Source: Leifsonia sp. ku-ls (GTDB taxonomy: Bacteria; Actinomycetota; Actinomycetes; Actinomycetales; Microbacteriaceae). From it: a DNA stretch of 64,000 nucleotides. The notes under the pieces are model-generated. The model ran no database searches and was not told the origin of the DNA. It saw nothing but the letters and a program-made list of their open reading frames with translations. This document shows positions 17,185 to 27,466 of this stretch, piece by piece. The translations under genes and the position numbers were made by a program. Every line of letters begins with the position of its first letter. The stretch's first letter is position 1. The DNA is taken from assembly GCA_003367665.1 (NCBI GenBank), contig QKXI01000008.1, positions 124,001 through 188,000 of the forward strand, in the 5' to 3' direction.

Positions 17185-17616
17185 ATGTTCCTCGGTACGC
17201 ACGCCCCCAAGCTGGACGAGAAGGGGCGCATCATCCTGCCGGCCAAATTCCGGGATGAGCTCGAGTCCGGTCTCGTCCTCACCCGGGGTCAGGAGCACTG
17301 CGTCTACGTCTTCTCGAAGGCGGAGTTCGAGTCGCTCCACGAGAAGATCCGCCAGGCGCCGGTGACCAGCAAGCAGGCCCGCGACTACCTGCGCGTCTTC
17401 CTCTCGGGGGCGAGCGCGGAGGTGCCGGACAAGCAGAACCGGGTGACCATCCCGGCCTCGCTCCGGACGTACGCGGGACTCGATCGCGACCTCGTCGTGA
17501 TCGGCGCGGGCAGCCGCGCGGAGATCTGGGACGCCCAGGCCTGGGAGACCTACCTGGCGGAGCAGGAGGCAGCGTTCGCGAACACGGAGGAGGAGGTGAT
17601 CCCGGGACTCTTCTGA
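17185..17616 (+). CDS. mraZ: MraZ transcriptional regulator of the division cluster
   Basis: 143-residue protein made of two SpoVT-AbrB-like domains, each with the DxKGR- / [10 protein letters not shown]-type motif (residues near 11-20 and 76-88). MraZ forms a ring-shaped oligomer that binds phased repeats upstream of its own gene. ATG at 17185 gives the canonical [16 protein letters not shown]-terminus. It is the first gene of the wall and division cluster and lies directly downstream of the phased boxes. Confidence 0.96.
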   Translation: MFLGTHAPKLDEKGRIILPAKFRDELESGLVLTRGQEHCVYVFSKAEFESLHEKIRQAPVTSKQARDYLRVFLSGASAEVPDKQNRVTIPASLRTYAGLDRDLVVIGAGSRAEIWDAQAWETYLAEQEAAFANTEEEVIPGLF

Positions 17617-17651
17617 CGCGCGTCCCTGGCGCCGGACTCCCAGCCATACGC

Positions 17652-17677
17652 CCTGACATCACTTCCCCGGTGTCAGG
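17652..17677. repeat. Inverted repeat between mraZ and rsmH
   Basis: 7-bp arms CCTGACA and TGTCAGG around a 12-nt spacer, in the short gap between mraZ and rsmH. Could form a weak hairpin in the transcript. No T-run follows, so it is not a standard terminator. Confidence 0.45.
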
Positions 17678-17724
17678 TCGGGATGGATGGGGATCCGCCG
17701 ATCAGGGCCTCGCGTCCGAGCCGG

Positions 17725-18726
17725 ATGGCTATGAGCGACAACGACCGCATCCACACCCCCGTCCTCCTGGAGCGCTGCATCGAGCTGCTCGGGCCGGCGC
17801 TGGCCAAGCCCGGCGCCGTGTTCGTCGACGCGACGCTCGGGATGGGCGGCCACTCCGCCGGCATCCTGGAGCGCTTCCCGGAGGCGGTCCTCGTCGGGCT
17901 CGACCGCGACCCGGAGGCGCTCGCCATCGCGGGGGAGCGGCTGGAGCGTTTCGGCGACCGCGTGCACCTCGTCCACACCGTCTACGACGGCATCCGGGAG
18001 GCCGTGGAGGGGGTCGGGTTCGACCACATCGACGGCGTGCTGTTCGACCTGGGCGTCTCGTCGCTGCAGCTCGACCGGGTGGAGCGCGGCTTCTCCTACT
18101 CGAAGGACGCGCCGCTCGACATGCGCATGGACAGCACGAGCGAGCTGACCGCCGAGACCGTGCTCGCGCAGTACTCCGAGGCCGACCTGCGCCGCATCTT
18201 CCGCGACTACGGCGAGGAGAAGCTGGCCGGCCGCTACGCCGCCCGCATCGTGGAGGCCCGCCAGACGGAGCCGCTCGTGCGCTCCGGCCAGCTGGTCGAC
18301 CTCATCACCAAGGCCACCCCGGTCGCCGTGCAGCGGCAGGGCCACCCGGCGAAGCGGGTGTTCCAGGCGCTGCGGATCGAGGTCAACCAGGAGCTCGCCG
18401 TGCTGGAGCGCGCGATCCCGGCCGCCATCGACCTGCTCTCCGTCGGCGGGCGCATCGTCGTGGAGGCCTACCAGTCGCTCGAGGACCGCATCGTCAAGCG
18501 CGAGTTCCAGACCCGCTCCACCTCCAGCGCCCCGGCGGGGCTCCCGGTCGAGCTGCCGGAGCACCGACCGGAGCTGAGGCTCCTGATCCGCGGCGCCGAG
18601 CTCGCTGACGACGACGAGAAGGCCGCGAACCCGCGCGCCACTCCGGTGCGCCTGCGCGCGGCGGAGCGGGTACGGCCCGCCAGCACCACCGACCACCACA
18701 CCACCCGCGACACGAGGAGGCGCTGA
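17725..18726 (+). CDS. rsmH: 16S rRNA (cytosine1402-N4)-methyltransferase
   Basis: SAM-dependent methyltransferase (MraW) modifying C1402 in the ribosomal P site. The N-terminal [13 protein letters not shown] and the SAM-binding [10 protein letters not shown] motif are present, followed by FDLGVSS and a C-terminal [13 protein letters not shown] region. About 333 aa. Start is uncertain: ATGs at 17683, 17725 and 17731 are in frame and none has a strong ribosome binding site; 17725 places the conserved HTPVLL motif at the usual distance. The stop overlaps the ftsL-like start (ATGA). Confidence 0.94.
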   Translation: MAMSDNDRIHTPVLLERCIELLGPALAKPGAVFVDATLGMGGHSAGILERFPEAVLVGLDRDPEALAIAGERLERFGDRVHLVHTVYDGIREAVEGVGFDHIDGVLFDLGVSSLQLDRVERGFSYSKDAPLDMRMDSTSELTAETVLAQYSEADLRRIFRDYGEEKLAGRYAARIVEARQTEPLVRSGQLVDLITKATPVAVQRQGHPAKRVFQALRIEVNQELAVLERAIPAAIDLLSVGGRIVVEAYQSLEDRIVKREFQTRSTSSAPAGLPVELPEHRPELRLLIRGAELADDDEKAANPRATPVRLRAAERVRPASTTDHHTTRDTRRR

Positions 18727-19403
18727 TGAGCAGCACCCTGGCTGAAGCCGTCACGGTCACCGCGCGCCGGCGCCCGGCGGCCCTGTGGGCGGGCGGGGCG
18801 GCCCTGGCCGCGTCGGCGCCGCTGGAGGAGCCGCACGAGCTCCGCGAGCCGCGCGAGGACCGGCGCAGCCAGCTCGAGGTGGTGCCGTCGCGCTCGCAGC
18901 GCCGCGCCCGTCCTCGCGCCCTCTACGCCAGCATCGCGGTCGGCTCGCTGCTCGCGATCGTGGTCGCGCAGCTGCTGCTGAGCATCGGGATCTCGCAGGG
19001 CGCCTACCAGCTCAACTCGCTGCAGGCCAAGCAGACCCAGCTGCAGCGGTCGTACCAGGCCGTGTCGGAGGACCTGGGGCGCGTGTCGTCGCCGCAGAAC
19101 CTCGCGGCCAACGCCAACGCGCTCGGGATGGTGAGCAACAGCAACCCCGCCTACCTGCGGCTCTCCGACGGCGCCGTGCTCGGCGCGCCGCTGCCCGCGA
19201 GCGGAGCGGCCGGGACGGTGACCGGCGGACAGGGCAACCTGGTGCCGAATTCGCTGCTCGCGGGGGTCCCGCTCGTGACGCACACCCCGCAGACGGCGAC
19301 GCCGCAAACTGGGAATTCCGCCAGCACGGGAGCGGCGAACACGCCGCAGCAGAAGCCGACCGTACCGTTGCAGGGAGCGTTGCCGACCCCGGTGACGCAC
19401 TGA
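18726..19403 (+). CDS. FtsL-like division protein
   Basis: 225-residue bitopic membrane protein in the ftsL position between rsmH and ftsI. It has a basic cytosolic N-terminus, one membrane segment near residues 68-88 (ASIAVGSLLAIVVAQLLLSI) and a short coiled coil after it (NSLQAKQTQLQRSYQAVSEDL), all typical of FtsL/DivIC. The C-terminal third is a Thr/Pro/Gln-rich extension not present in E. coli FtsL. Sequence identity in this family is low, so the call rests on topology and position. Confidence 0.78.
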   Translation: MSSTLAEAVTVTARRRPAALWAGGAALAASAPLEEPHELREPREDRRSQLEVVPSRSQRRARPRALYASIAVGSLLAIVVAQLLLSIGISQGAYQLNSLQAKQTQLQRSYQAVSEDLGRVSSPQNLAANANALGMVSNSNPAYLRLSDGAVLGAPLPASGAAGTVTGGQGNLVPNSLLAGVPLVTHTPQTATPQTGNSASTGAANTPQQKPTVPLQGALPTPVTH

Positions 19404-19422
19404 CGACGGGACGGACGCGGGC

Positions 19423-21165
19423 ATGGTCAGCAAGAAGATGCTGCGGCGGCGGACCGCGGTGACGGTCCTGGCCGTCGCCGCGACCGTCGGCATCCTCGGC
19501 GCCAAGCTGGTCGACATCCAGGTCGTGCGCGCCGACGAGCTGCAGCACGAGTCCGAGACCGCGAAGGAGGTCTCGACGACGCTGCTCGGCAACCGCGGCG
19601 ACATCGTCGATGCCGACGGAACGGTGCTCGCGACGACCGTCTACACCTACACCGCGCAGGCGTCGCCGAAGGACGCGATCGCGGGCGGCCGCGAGAAGAT
19701 GGTCGAGGCGGCGGCCAAGATCGGCGCGATCACCGGCCAGGGCGGAGACGCGGTGGTCGCCCTCCTCGACGGCGCGCTCAAGGAGAATCCCAAGTCGCAG
19801 TATGTGCTCATCAAGTCCGGCATGGACGTCGGCACCTTCGACAAGCTCGACAAGCTCCCGTACCCGTGGCTGACCTTCACCAAGAAGCAGGCCCGCAGCT
19901 ACCCGAACGGCGCGGTGGCGGGAAACCTGCTCGGCTTCCTCTCCCAGGGCGGGAACGAGGGCCTGGAGTCCAGCGAGAACAGCTGCCTCGCCGGTCAGAA
20001 CGGCGAGCAGACCTACCAGCGCGGCGCGGACGGCGTCGCCATCCCGGGAAGCACCGTGGTGCAGAAGCCGGCGAAGGACGGCGGAACGCTCAAGCTGACC
20101 ATCGACAGCGACCTGCAGTGGTTCGCCGAGCAGACGTTGGCCCAGCAGGTCAGCGCGACCGGCTCCAAGTTCGGCTTCGTCACCGTCGCCGAGGCGAAGA
20201 CGGGCAAGGTCAAGGCGATCGCGCAGTGGCCGAGCCTCGACCCCAACAACATCGACGCGACCGACCCGTCGTACTGGCGCCTGCAGTCGCTCACCGACCC
20301 GCGTGAGCCGGGCTCGACCTTCAAGGCCCTGACGGCGGCGATGCTGATCGACCAGGGCAAGGCGTCCCCGACGACGCCCGTCCTGGCGCCGTACGAGTGG
20401 AAGTCCGGCAACGGCGCCGACCTGCACGACTCCGGCTACCACGCGCCGCTGCGGCTGACCCTCACCGGCGTCCTGATGATGTCCTCCAACACGGGCATGT
20501 CGCAGCTGGGCCGCGCGCTGACCGACCAGACCCGCTACGACTACCTCAAGAAGTTCGGCATCGGCGCGCCGACGGGCCTGCCGTACCCGGGGGACTCGTC
20601 CGGCGAGCTGCACCCGGTGCAGGACTGGGACGACCAGACCAAGTACGCCACGATGTTCGGCCAGGGCGTCTCGGCGACCCAGCTGCAGATGGTCGGGGCG
20701 TACCAGGCGCTGGCGAACGGCGGCAACCGCATCCCACTCTCGCTGGTCGAGGGCTGCGAGCACCCCGACGGCACCGTCACCGACGTCCCGAGCGCGAAGC
20801 AGACCCCCGTGGTTTCGGCCCAGGCGGCGGCGACGACGCTCGGGATGATGGAGTCGGTGGTGACCCAGGGGGAGCTCAAGAAGCAGCTGCAGATCCCCGG
20901 CTACCGCGTCGCCGCGAAGACCGGAACGGCCCAGCAGCCGGACGGCAAGGGCGGCTACCTGCCCTCGTACTACGTCTCGGTGATGGGCGTCGCCCCGGTG
21001 GACGATCCGCAGTACGTCGTTTCGGTCAACCTCGGGTTCCCGACTACCATTACTTCGTCGGCAGCCGCCGCTCCGCTGTTCCACACGATCATGAGTCAGG
21101 TGCTGAAGACCTACCGGGTGAAGCCCTCGACGTCGAGCCCGGCCGACTTCCCGCCGTACTACTGA
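19423..21165 (+). CDS. ftsI: Septal peptidoglycan transpeptidase, penicillin-binding protein
   Basis: 580-residue class B penicillin-binding protein that cross-links septal peptidoglycan with FtsW. One membrane anchor lies near residues 12-30. After the PBP dimerisation domain comes the transpeptidase domain with all three motifs: SxxK as STFK at 298-301, SxN as SSN at 354-356 and KTG at 499-501. No C-terminal PASTA domains are seen. ATG at 19423 is 19 nt after the ftsL-like stop. Confidence 0.96.
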   Translation: MVSKKMLRRRTAVTVLAVAATVGILGAKLVDIQVVRADELQHESETAKEVSTTLLGNRGDIVDADGTVLATTVYTYTAQASPKDAIAGGREKMVEAAAKIGAITGQGGDAVVALLDGALKENPKSQYVLIKSGMDVGTFDKLDKLPYPWLTFTKKQARSYPNGAVAGNLLGFLSQGGNEGLESSENSCLAGQNGEQTYQRGADGVAIPGSTVVQKPAKDGGTLKLTIDSDLQWFAEQTLAQQVSATGSKFGFVTVAEAKTGKVKAIAQWPSLDPNNIDATDPSYWRLQSLTDPREPGSTFKALTAAMLIDQGKASPTTPVLAPYEWKSGNGADLHDSGYHAPLRLTLTGVLMMSSNTGMSQLGRALTDQTRYDYLKKFGIGAPTGLPYPGDSSGELHPVQDWDDQTKYATMFGQGVSATQLQMVGAYQALANGGNRIPLSLVEGCEHPDGTVTDVPSAKQTPVVSAQAAATTLGMMESVVTQGELKKQLQIPGYRVAAKTGTAQQPDGKGGYLPSYYVSVMGVAPVDDPQYVVSVNLGFPTTITSSAAAAPLFHTIMSQVLKTYRVKPSTSSPADFPPYY

Positions 21166-21176
21166 AAGTGAGCCTC

Positions 21177-22721
21177 GTGACAGGACCGGCGCCCTCTTCC
21201 CTGCGCCCCGAGCATCCCGTCGCCCGCCCGCTCGCCCAGCTGGTCGCGGAGTTCGGGCTGGACTGCCGCGGCGACCTCGACGGCGTCGAGGTGACCGGTG
21301 CGGCCCTGGCGAGCTCCGCCGTCGAGCCGGGCGACCTCTACGTCGGCGTGCCCGGCCGCAACGTCCACGGCGCGAGCTACGCGACCGCCGCCGCGGAGGC
21401 GGGCGCGGTCGCCGTGCTCACCGACGAGGAGGGCGCCGCGCTGGCGGAGGAGTCCGGCCTGCCGGTCATCGTCACGCCCGACCCGCGCTCCGCGCTCGGC
21501 GCGGTGTCCGCCTGGATCTACCGCACCGACGAGAACTCGGCGACGCTGTTCGGCGTCACCGGCACCAATGGCAAGACCTCGGTCGTGTACCTTCTGAACG
21601 CCATCCTCGGCCAGCTGGGCGTCGTCTCTGGCCTCAGCTCGACTGCCGAGCGGCGCATCGGCGACACCGCCATCACGAGCAAGCTGACCACCCCGGAGGC
21701 GAGCGAGCTGCACGCGCTGCTGGCCCGCATGCGCGAGGAGGGCGTGCGCGCCGTCGCCATCGAGGTGTCCGCGCAGGCGCTGACCCGGCACCGCGTCGAC
21801 GGGATCGTGTTCGACGTCGTCGGCTTCACCAACCTCAGCCACGACCACCTCGACGACTACGCCGCGATGGACGACTACTTCGCCGCCAAGCTCGAGCTGT
21901 TCCAGCCCGACCGGGCGCGTCGCGGCGTCGTCACGGTCGACTCCGAGTGGGGGCACGCGCTCGTCGAGCAGTCGCGCATCCCGGTCGCCACGCTGTCCAG
22001 CTCCGCCGGCTCGAACGCCGAGTGGACGCTGACGGTGCTGGAGGAGACCCTCGCCAGCACCCGGTTCGAGCTCGAGGGCCCGGACGGCCGTCGGCTGGAG
22101 ACGAGCATCCCGCTCCTCGGCGCCTACAACGCCGCCAACGCGGCACTCGCCATCGTCATGCTGGTGGAGTCGGGCTACGACCTCGACGCGATCGGCGCCG
22201 CCCTGGAGCGCGACGGCGGCATCGACGCCTACATCCCGGGCCGGGCGGAGCGACTCTCCGGCGACCGCGGGCCGGTCGTGTTCATCGACTACGGCCACAG
22301 CCCCGACGCCTTCCTGTCGACGCTGAGCGCGCTGCGCAAGGTGACCGACGGCCGCATCGTGATGGTCTTCGGCGCCGACGGCGACCGCGACACCACCAAG
22401 CGCACCGACATGGGTGCCATCGCGGCCCGTGGGTCGGACGCCGTGGTGATCACCGACTTCCACCCGCGCTGGGAGGACCCGGCGACCATCCGCGCCGCGC
22501 TGCTCGACGGCGCGCGCGCGGCCGTGCCCGACGGGGAGCTGTACGAGGTCCCGGACCCGCGCGCCGCGTTCCGCAAGGCCCTCTCGCTCGCGGGCGAGGG
22601 GGACGTCGTGCTCTACGCCGGCCCCGGCCACGAGGACTACCAGGAGGTGGCCGGCCAGCGCCTGCCGTACTCCGCCCGCGAGGACGTGCGCCTCGCCCTG
22701 CGAGAGGCCGGGTGGCTGTAG
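21177..22721 (+). CDS. murE: UDP-MurNAc-tripeptide synthetase with unusual diamino acid motif
   Basis: ATP-dependent Mur ligase adding the third residue to UDP-MurNAc-dipeptide. P-loop GTNGKTS, the carbamylated-lysine region FAAKLELF and the C-terminal Mur ligase domain are present. The site that in meso-diaminopimelate enzymes reads DNPR reads DFHPRWEDP here (residues 427-435), so the substrate is probably another diamino acid, in line with diaminobutyrate, lysine or ornithine walls of Microbacteriaceae. Start: GTG at 21177 has GAAAGTGAG upstream and is preferred; GTG 21168 is the alternative. 514 aa. Confidence 0.9.
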   Translation: MTGPAPSSLRPEHPVARPLAQLVAEFGLDCRGDLDGVEVTGAALASSAVEPGDLYVGVPGRNVHGASYATAAAEAGAVAVLTDEEGAALAEESGLPVIVTPDPRSALGAVSAWIYRTDENSATLFGVTGTNGKTSVVYLLNAILGQLGVVSGLSSTAERRIGDTAITSKLTTPEASELHALLARMREEGVRAVAIEVSAQALTRHRVDGIVFDVVGFTNLSHDHLDDYAAMDDYFAAKLELFQPDRARRGVVTVDSEWGHALVEQSRIPVATLSSSAGSNAEWTLTVLEETLASTRFELEGPDGRRLETSIPLLGAYNAANAALAIVMLVESGYDLDAIGAALERDGGIDAYIPGRAERLSGDRGPVVFIDYGHSPDAFLSTLSALRKVTDGRIVMVFGADGDRDTTKRTDMGAIAARGSDAVVITDFHPRWEDPATIRAALLDGARAAVPDGELYEVPDPRAAFRKALSLAGEGDVVLYAGPGHEDYQEVAGQRLPYSAREDVRLALREAGWL

Positions 22722-24146
22722 ATGATCGCGATGACCCTCGCCGAGATCGCCGCGGCGACCCGCGGAACGCTCCTGCTCGACGGCACACACGTCTCGCCGG
22801 ACGCCGTCGTGTCCGGCCTCTCCACCACCGACTCCCGCGAGGTCGAGCCGGGCTCGATCTTCTTCGCGAAGCCCGGTGAGGTGACCGACGGCCACCTGTT
22901 CGCGCCGCAGGCCGTCGAGGCCGGCGCCGCGCTCGTCGTGGTCGACCACGCGCTCGAGCTGCCCGTCCCGCAGCTGCTGGTGGAGGACACGGTCGTCGCG
23001 CTCGGCGACCTCGCCACCGAGGTGATCGCGCGCGTTCGCGCCCTCGGCCTGCTCAGGATCGTCGGCATCACAGGCTCGAACGGCAAGACCACCACCAAGA
23101 ACCTGCTGCGCGCCGTGCTGGAGCAGGTCGGCCCGACGATCGCGCCGCGCGCGTCGTTCAACAACGAGGTCGGCGCTCCGGTGACGATGCTCCAGGTGAC
23201 GGAGGAGACGCAGTTCCTCGTCGCCGAGATGGGCGCGAGCGGCATCGGCGAGATCGCCCGTCTGGTGCGCATGGCGCGGCCCGACGTCGGCGTCGTGCTG
23301 AAGGTCGGGCTTGCGCACGCCGGCGAGTTCGGCGGCATCGAGAAGACCCTGCAGGCGAAGACCGAGATGGTGACCGACCTGCTCGAGTCGGACGTCGCCG
23401 TGCTCAACATCGACGACCCGCGCGTCGCGACCATGGCGGACAAGACCGTGGCCCGCGTGCTCTGGTTCGGCCTCGACGAGCGCGCGGACGTGCGCGCCAC
23501 CGACGTCGTCTCCGACCGTCGCGGCACCGCGTTCACGCTGCACCTGCCACCGCGCGACGGCGGCGAGGGCGAGTCGCGGCCGGTGCGGTTCCAGGTGCTC
23601 GGCGAACACCACGTGATGAACGCCCTGGCGGCCGCCGCCTCGGCGCACGTGCTCGACGTCGACATCGACACCATCGTCGCCGCGCTGCAGACCGTGAAGA
23701 CGGCGGAGCGCTGGCGGATGGAGGTGCTCGGCAACGGCGAGGTCACCGTCATCAACGACGCCTACAACGCGAGCCCCGACTCGATGGCCGCCGCCCTCAA
23801 GACGCTCGCCCAGATCGCGGAGCCGGGCGGCCGCACGGTCGCCGTGCTGGGCGAGATGAGCGAGCTGGGGGAGTTCTCGGGCGAGGAGCACGACCGCATC
23901 GGCCTGCTCGCCGTCCGCCTCGGCATCGACCAGCTCGTCGTCGTCGGGCCTTCCGCCCGCCGGATGCACATCTCGGCGATCAACGAGGGCTCGTGGGACG
24001 GCGAGTCGCTCTACTTCGACACCCAGGACGCGGCGTTCGAGCACCTCGCCGGCGCGCTGCGTCCGGGCGACACCGTGCTCGTGAAGTCCTCCAACTCGGC
24101 CGGGCTGCGCTTCCTCGGCGACCGACTGGGAGAGATCTTCTCGTGA
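22722..24146 (+). CDS. murF: UDP-MurNAc-tripeptide:D-Ala-D-Ala ligase
   Basis: 474-residue Mur ligase that adds the D-Ala-D-Ala dipeptide. The P-loop is [10 protein letters not shown], followed by a conserved [13 protein letters not shown] segment and the late [11 protein letters not shown] motif characteristic of MurF. ATG at 22722 directly abuts the murE stop. The stop overlaps the mraY start by 4 nt (GTGA), indicating translational coupling. Confidence 0.95.
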   Translation: MIAMTLAEIAAATRGTLLLDGTHVSPDAVVSGLSTTDSREVEPGSIFFAKPGEVTDGHLFAPQAVEAGAALVVVDHALELPVPQLLVEDTVVALGDLATEVIARVRALGLLRIVGITGSNGKTTTKNLLRAVLEQVGPTIAPRASFNNEVGAPVTMLQVTEETQFLVAEMGASGIGEIARLVRMARPDVGVVLKVGLAHAGEFGGIEKTLQAKTEMVTDLLESDVAVLNIDDPRVATMADKTVARVLWFGLDERADVRATDVVSDRRGTAFTLHLPPRDGGEGESRPVRFQVLGEHHVMNALAAAASAHVLDVDIDTIVAALQTVKTAERWRMEVLGNGEVTVINDAYNASPDSMAAALKTLAQIAEPGGRTVAVLGEMSELGEFSGEEHDRIGLLAVRLGIDQLVVVGPSARRMHISAINEGSWDGESLYFDTQDAAFEHLAGALRPGDTVLVKSSNSAGLRFLGDRLGEIFS

Positions 24147-25258
24147 GGGCCCTTCTGACCTCCGGCGCGCTGTCGATGGCGTTCACGCTGTTCCTCACGC
24201 CGCTGTTCATCCGGCTGTTCCGCCGCCTGCAGTGGGGGCAGTTCATCCGCGACGACGGGCCGCAGAGCCACCACGCGAAGCGCGGGACGGCGACCATGGG
24301 CGGCATCGTCGTCATCCTGGGCACCCTGTTCGGCTACTTCACCGCGCTGCTGCTGACCGGCGACGAGACCAGCGTCTCGGCGCTGCTCGTGCTGTTCCTC
24401 ATGGTCGGGCTCGGGGTGGTGGGCTTCGTCGACGACTTCCTGAAGACCCGGCGCGAGCGCAGCCTCGGGCTCACCGGATGGGCGAAGGTCGCCGGCCAGG
24501 TGGTCGTCGCGACCATCTGGGCGTTCCTGGCGATCCGGTTCCCGAACGGCAACGGCGACACCCCGGCGACCATGAGCGTGTCGTTCATCCGCGACCTGCC
24601 GGCCATCGACTTCGGCGCCATCACCCGGTACGGCGGGATCGCCATCCTGGTCGGGTACGGTCTCTACCTGCTCTGGATCAACTTCCTGGTGGCCGCCACC
24701 TCGAACGGCGTGAACGTCACCGACGGCTTGGACGGCCTGGCCTCCGGCGCCTCGATCCTCGCGATCGGCGCGTACATCATCATCGGCTTCTGGCAGTCGA
24801 TCCAGTCGTGCGCCAACATCAAGCTAAGCGTCGAGAACGTGGCCAAGTGCTACGACGTGCGCGACCCGTTCGACCTGGCGATCGTGGCGACCGCGATCGT
24901 GGGAGCCGTCGTCGGCTTCCTGTGGTGGAACACGTCGCCCGCGCAGATCTTCCTCGGCGACACCGGCTCGCTGGCGCTCGGCGGCGCGGTCGCCGCCCTC
25001 GCCATCCTGAGCCGGACCGAGCTGCTGCTCATCCTCATCGGCGGCCTGTTCGTCATCGAGGCCGGGTCGGTGATCGTGCAGCGGGCGTACTTCAAGCTCA
25101 CGCACGGCAGGCGCATCTTCCTGATGAGTCCCATCCACCACCACTTCGAGCTGAAGGGGTGGGCAGAGGTGACCGTCGTGGTCCGGTTCTGGATCATCGG
25201 CGGGCTGCTCGTGGCCGCCGGCGTCGGGTCGTTCTACCTGGAGTGGCTGGCCACATGA
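24143..25258 (+). CDS. mraY: Phospho-MurNAc-pentapeptide transferase
   Basis: Integral membrane enzyme making lipid I from UDP-MurNAc-pentapeptide and undecaprenyl phosphate. It has about ten membrane segments, the conserved GGIVVILG region, the aspartate pair DDFLKTRR, the [12 protein letters not shown] motif and the C-terminal HHHFELKGW. Length 371 aa is typical. GTG start at 24143 overlaps murF; the stop overlaps the murD start (ATGA). Confidence 0.96.
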   Translation: MRALLTSGALSMAFTLFLTPLFIRLFRRLQWGQFIRDDGPQSHHAKRGTATMGGIVVILGTLFGYFTALLLTGDETSVSALLVLFLMVGLGVVGFVDDFLKTRRERSLGLTGWAKVAGQVVVATIWAFLAIRFPNGNGDTPATMSVSFIRDLPAIDFGAITRYGGIAILVGYGLYLLWINFLVAATSNGVNVTDGLDGLASGASILAIGAYIIIGFWQSIQSCANIKLSVENVAKCYDVRDPFDLAIVATAIVGAVVGFLWWNTSPAQIFLGDTGSLALGGAVAALAILSRTELLLILIGGLFVIEAGSVIVQRAYFKLTHGRRIFLMSPIHHHFELKGWAEVTVVVRFWIIGGLLVAAGVGSFYLEWLAT

Positions 25259-26775
25259 GCGCGCTGCAGGACCGCCTCGCCGGGCTGACCAGCTGGCACG
25301 CCGACTGGCGCGGTCTCCGCGTCGCCGTGTACGGGCTGGGCGTCACCGGCTTCTCCGTCGCCGACACGCTGGCGGAGCTGGGCGCCGAGGTGCTGGTCGT
25401 CGCCGCGAAGGCCGACGAGGAGCGGCGGATGCTGCTCGAGGTGATCGGCGCCGAGCTGCTGGAGCAGCCCGACCTCGACACCCCGCCGGAGCGCCTGACC
25501 GCGTTCGACCCGGAGCTGGTCATCGCGTCGCCCGGGTTCCACTGGGACCACCCGCTGCTGGTCTGGGCCGAGCAGCGCGGCACCGCGGTGTGGGGCGACA
25601 TCGAGCTGGCCTGGCGGCTGCGCGACAAGGTCGCCCGGCCCGACGGCGCCGAGGGGCCGGCCGACTGGATCTGCGTCACCGGCACCAACGGCAAGACGAC
25701 CACCGTGCAGCTGACGGCGACGATGATCCTCGCCGGCGGCAACCGGGTGGCCCCGTGCGGCAACATCGGCGTCCCGGTGCTCGACGCGATCCGCGACCCG
25801 GAGGGCTTCGACGTGCTCGTGGTGGAGCTCTCCAGCTACCAGCTGCACTGGGTGAACCGGAACGCCGGCGGCGAGCTGTCGCCGTTCTCGGCCGCCTGCC
25901 TCAACATCGCGGACGACCACCTCGACTGGCACGGCTCGATGGAGGCGTACGTCGCGGCCAAGGCCAAGGTGTACGACAACACCCAGGTCGCCTGTGTCTA
26001 CAACAAGGCCGACGACACCACGCTGCGGATGGTCGAGGAGGCCGACGTGGTCGAGGGCGCCCGCGCCGTCGGCTTCGGGCTCGGCGTGCCCGGCCCGAGC
26101 GACTTCGGGATCGTGGACGGCATCCTGTGCGACCGCGCGTTCCTCGACGACCGGGCGCACTCGGCGATCGAGCTGACCACCCTCGAGGAGCTGGACGAGG
26201 CGGGGCTCTCGGCGCCGCACGTCGTCGCCAACATCCTGGCCGCCTCCGCCCTCGCCCGCTCCTGGGGCGTCGAGCCGCAGGTCATCCGCGACGTGCTCAC
26301 CGCCTTCCGGCTGGACGCGCACCGGATCGAGCTCGTCCGCGTCGAGGCCGGCGTGAACTGGGTGGACGACTCCAAGGCGACCAACCCGCACGCCGCCGAC
26401 GCCTCGCTGCGGGCGTACCCGTCGGTGGTCTGGCTGGTCGGCGGCCTGCTCAAGGGCGTCGACGTGGATGAGCTGGTCGGCCGCCACGTCGGCCGGCTGC
26501 GCGGCGCCGTGGTGATCGGGGTCGACCGCGCCGAGGTGCTCGCCGCCTTCCGCCGGCACGCCCCGGAGCTGCCGGTCCTCGAGGTGGAGTCGGGAGACAC
26601 GGACCAGGTCATGCCGACCGCGGTGCGCCTGGCCGCCGGCCTCGCCCAGGAGGGCGACACCGTGCTGCTCGCGCCCGCGGCGGCGTCGATGGACCAGTTC
26701 GCCGACTACGCCGAGCGCGGCCGCCGCTTCCAAGACGCCGTCAACGCGTATCTCGACGGCGGCTCCTCGGACTAG
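25255..26775 (+). CDS. murD: UDP-MurNAc-L-alanine:D-glutamate ligase
   Basis: 506-residue Mur ligase adding D-glutamate. An N-terminal Rossmann-like domain ([17 protein letters not shown]), P-loop [12 protein letters not shown] and the [14 protein letters not shown] motif define it. ATG at 25255 overlaps the mraY stop. Its TAG stop shares a CTAG palindrome with the stop of the convergent hemerythrin gene, a 4-nt tail-to-tail overlap. In group B peptidoglycan the residue before Glu may be glycine, so the exact acceptor is not certain. Confidence 0.95.
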   Translation: MSALQDRLAGLTSWHADWRGLRVAVYGLGVTGFSVADTLAELGAEVLVVAAKADEERRMLLEVIGAELLEQPDLDTPPERLTAFDPELVIASPGFHWDHPLLVWAEQRGTAVWGDIELAWRLRDKVARPDGAEGPADWICVTGTNGKTTTVQLTATMILAGGNRVAPCGNIGVPVLDAIRDPEGFDVLVVELSSYQLHWVNRNAGGELSPFSAACLNIADDHLDWHGSMEAYVAAKAKVYDNTQVACVYNKADDTTLRMVEEADVVEGARAVGFGLGVPGPSDFGIVDGILCDRAFLDDRAHSAIELTTLEELDEAGLSAPHVVANILAASALARSWGVEPQVIRDVLTAFRLDAHRIELVRVEAGVNWVDDSKATNPHAADASLRAYPSVVWLVGGLLKGVDVDELVGRHVGRLRGAVVIGVDRAEVLAAFRRHAPELPVLEVESGDTDQVMPTAVRLAAGLAQEGDTVLLAPAAASMDQFADYAERGRRFQDAVNAYLDGGSSD

Positions 26776-27395
26776 GCGCGGCCTTCCAGCTCCGCGCGGA
26801 ACCGCCGGTAGCGGGGCCGGCCGACCCAGCGCCAGACCAGGGCCGCGGGGCCGGGCAGGTGCGCCTTCAGCCAGGCGTCGCCGCCGTCCGGCTGCGCGGC
26901 GAGGATGGCGCCGAGCATGTTCCAGCCCTCGCCCTTCGGCGTGGCCGCGCGGCCGTGCTTCGCGAACCAGTCGGTCTCGTCCTCGGTCATGACGTGCTCC
27001 ATCACCGGGACGATGGTGGTCTCCTCGTCCGGCAGGTGCACGCCGAGGGCGGCGTCGATGCCGGCCAGCGCCTCCAGGATCGGCTCCGCGGTCCCGGCCG
27101 TCGGCCGCTCCCTCAACGCCGGCAGGGCCGCGTCCAGCGCGTCGAGGTGGACGAGCATCGCCGCGTGCTGCGCCTTCATCCGCTCCACGTGCGCGGCGCA
27201 GCTCGGCGCGCGGTCGTCGATGACGGCCCACAGGCGCGCGTCCTCGCCCTCGTGGTGCGCGTGCAGCGAGGTGGAGACGAGCCCGAGCTGCCGTGCGACG
27301 ACGGCGGCGTGGGCGACGTCGCCCTCCGCGACGCCGCGGACCAGGTCCGGCGCCTCCGCGAAGGAGCGGCGGAACATGCGGTGGATCTCGATCAT
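26772..27395 (-). CDS. Hemerythrin-like HHE-domain protein, N-terminus probably frameshifted
   Basis: Opposite-strand gene inserted between murD and ftsW. The ORF from ATG 27395 encodes 207 residues with a four-helix hemerythrin/HHE pattern: HRMFR, HAHHEGED, MKAQHAAMLVHLDAL and HLPDEETTIVPVMEHVM supply the His and Glu/Asp ligands expected of a di-iron site. Likely binds oxygen, NO or iron, or has a redox-sensing role. In-frame sequence upstream of 27395 (LPASGRPPLDGPKTCDASG) looks coding, yet has no good in-frame start; a leaderless start at 27466 lies in another frame, suggesting a 1-nt deletion in a C-run near 27452-27454. Confidence 0.8.
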   Translation of the reverse strand: MIEIHRMFRRSFAEAPDLVRGVAEGDVAHAAVVARQLGLVSTSLHAHHEGEDARLWAVIDDRAPSCAAHVERMKAQHAAMLVHLDALDAALPALRERPTAGTAEPILEALAGIDAALGVHLPDEETTIVPVMEHVMTEDETDWFAKHGRAATPKGEGWNMLGAILAAQPDGGDAWLKAHLPGPAALVWRWVGRPRYRRFRAELEGRA

Positions 27396-27466
27396 CCCGC
27401 TGGCGTCGCAGGTCTTGGGGCCGTCGAGCGGAGGCCGGCCCGAGGCGGGCAGGGAGTGGCGGACAT
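27392..27466 (-). other. Leaderless 24-codon ORF, or frameshifted N-terminus, upstream of the hemerythrin gene
   Basis: ATG at 27466 has TACCAT exactly 6 nt upstream (27473-27478, minus strand). It reads MSATPC and stops at a TGA overlapping the hemerythrin ATG 27395 (ATGA). If one C were added to the CCC run, the frame would continue as MSATP then LPASGRPPLDG into the hemerythrin ORF. Either a coupled leader ORF or an indel. Confidence 0.5.
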
